From Oscillospiraceae bacterium (GTDB lineage Bacteria > Bacillota > Clostridia > Oscillospirales > CAG-272): a stretch of DNA of 46,726 nucleotides. The stretch is from assembly GCA_015064095.1 (NCBI GenBank), contig SVSW01000008.1:1-46726 (forward strand), written 5' to 3'. The position numbers and the translations under genes were made by a program. The notes under the pieces are model-generated. The model made no database searches. It was not told where the DNA came from and saw nothing but the letters and a program-made list of their open reading frames with translations. How positions within the stretch are numbered: the first letter of the stretch is position 1; every line of letters begins with the position of its first letter. Shown here in pieces: positions 45,942-46,726 of the stretch.

Positions 45942-46726
45942 ATGTTTGATGATGAACTCGATTTTGAAAACCGAATAACCAGCACGTCCTATACGCCTGC
46001 TGACGGAGATATTGAAACATCTTTGCGTCCGAAATCACTTGATGAATACGTGGGTCAGGACAAAGCAAAGGAAAATCTGAAAATATATATCGAAGCGGCA
46101 AAGGGGCGCGGAGAATCGCTTGATCACGTCCTTTTATACGGCCCTCCGGGACTTGGAAAGACCACGCTTTCTTATATAATTGCAACCGAAATGGGCGTAA
46201 ATATCAGGATCACTTCCGGCCCGGCAATAGAAAAGCAAGGCGATCTTGCCGCACTTCTTTCAAATCTCAACGAGGGCGACGTGCTGTTCATAGATGAGAT
46301 CCACAGACTTTCAAGATCGGTCGAGGAGATACTTTATCCTGCAATGGAGGACTTTGCGCTTGATATTATCATCGGCAAAGGCCCTGCTGCGCGAAGCATA
46401 AGAATAGACCTTCCGAAATTCACGCTTATAGGAGCAACCACTCGCTCAGGTCAGCTCACCGCTCCCCTGCGTGACCGCTTCGGAGTGATTTTAAAGCTCG
46501 AGCTTTACACCCCCGAGGAGCTTGCCGCGATCGTGACAAGAAGCGCATCTATACTCGGAATTGAGATTGATGAGGACGGCGCTTACGAGATCGCCTCACG
46601 CTCCCGCGGTACTCCGCGTATCGCCAACAGACTGTTAAAGCGCATACGGGACTACGCGCAGGTCAAGGGCAACGGAAATATCGACCTCAAGATAGCATGC
46701 TATCTTGAGGTCGATATTTCCGTTGC
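45942..46726 (+). CDS. ruvB: Holliday junction DNA helicase RuvB, 3'-truncated by window edge
   Basis: From ATG 45942: [54 protein letters not shown]...[19 protein letters not shown]...[14 protein letters not shown]...[18 protein letters not shown]. Sequence after about 46697 is suspect. Confidence 0.95.
   Translation, partial: MFDDELDFENRITSTSYTPADGDIETSLRPKSLDEYVGQDKAKENLKIYIEAAKGRGESLDHVLLYGPPGLGKTTLSYIIATEMGVNIRITSGPAIEKQGDLAALLSNLNEGDVLFIDEIHRLSRSVEEILYPAMEDFALDIIIGKGPAARSIRIDLPKFTLIGATTRSGQLTAPLRDRFGVILKLELYTPEELAAIVTRSASILGIEIDEDGAYEIASRSRGTPRIANRLLKRIRDYAQVKGNGNIDLKIACYLEVDISV
46669..46726. repeat. 58-bp perfect palindrome at the sequence terminus
   Basis: gcaacggaaatatcgacctcaagatagcatgctatcttgaggtcgatatttccgttgc equals its own reverse complement. 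Confidence 0.95.

Noticed and set aside
1-46726. CRISPR arrays, transposons, prophage, toxin-antitoxin or restriction systems
   Set aside because: No direct-repeat/spacer pattern, transposase, integrase or defence-type gene was seen in either strand's ORFs.
46540-46726. RuvB C-terminal LEVD resembling the genuine RuvB 'ALxxLEVD' motif
   Set aside because: The LEVD arises inside the inverted copy (reverse complement of gacctcaagat) and is probably coincidental rather than real RuvB sequence.

Overview
This window looks like an ordinary core-chromosome segment from an anaerobic Clostridia/Oscillospiraceae-like Firmicute. It carries about 38 recognisable CDSs, one tRNA and very little intergenic DNA. 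I found no CRISPR array, phage, transposon or rRNA. Main blocks: (i) iorA(partial)-iorB-paaK-ACT-CDF transporter (+); (ii) nrdG / nrdD-trxB-GNAT (-); (iii) AI-2E permease, a degenerate prephenate-dehydratase-like protein, a TSCPD protein, a phosphohexomutase and mscL (+); (iv) a eukaryote-type glycogen branching enzyme (-); (v) tRNA-Val(CAC) and the rpsB-tsf-pyrH-frr-uppS-cdsA-dxr-rseP-ispG-polC superoperon (-); (vi) a ruvC-methyltransferase-ecfA1-ecfA2-ecfT-truA-DUF5711-like-cvpA-pgsA-clp-P-type-ATPase-like-ylmC run (-); (vii) DUF951-yfhO-ruvA-ruvB(partial) (+). The strongest leads are: an intact ~878-aa P-type-ATPase-like protein in which essentially every catalytic motif, including the phosphorylated Asp of DKTGT, is replaced, translationally coupled (TGATG) to a zinc-finger Clp ATPase; a class III ribonucleotide reductase with a redoxin domain (CPNC) fused to its C-terminus, next to a thioredoxin reductase that lacks the usual NADPH-binding HRRxxxR signature; a degenerate P-protein (PDT+ACT) homologue; an apparent 1-nt frameshift at the 5' end of pgsA; a structured rpsB leader; a tRNA promoter embedded in a near-perfect palindrome; and a 58-bp perfect palindrome at the right edge that is probably an assembly fold-back artefact. 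All assignments come from reading the sequence; no database search was run.
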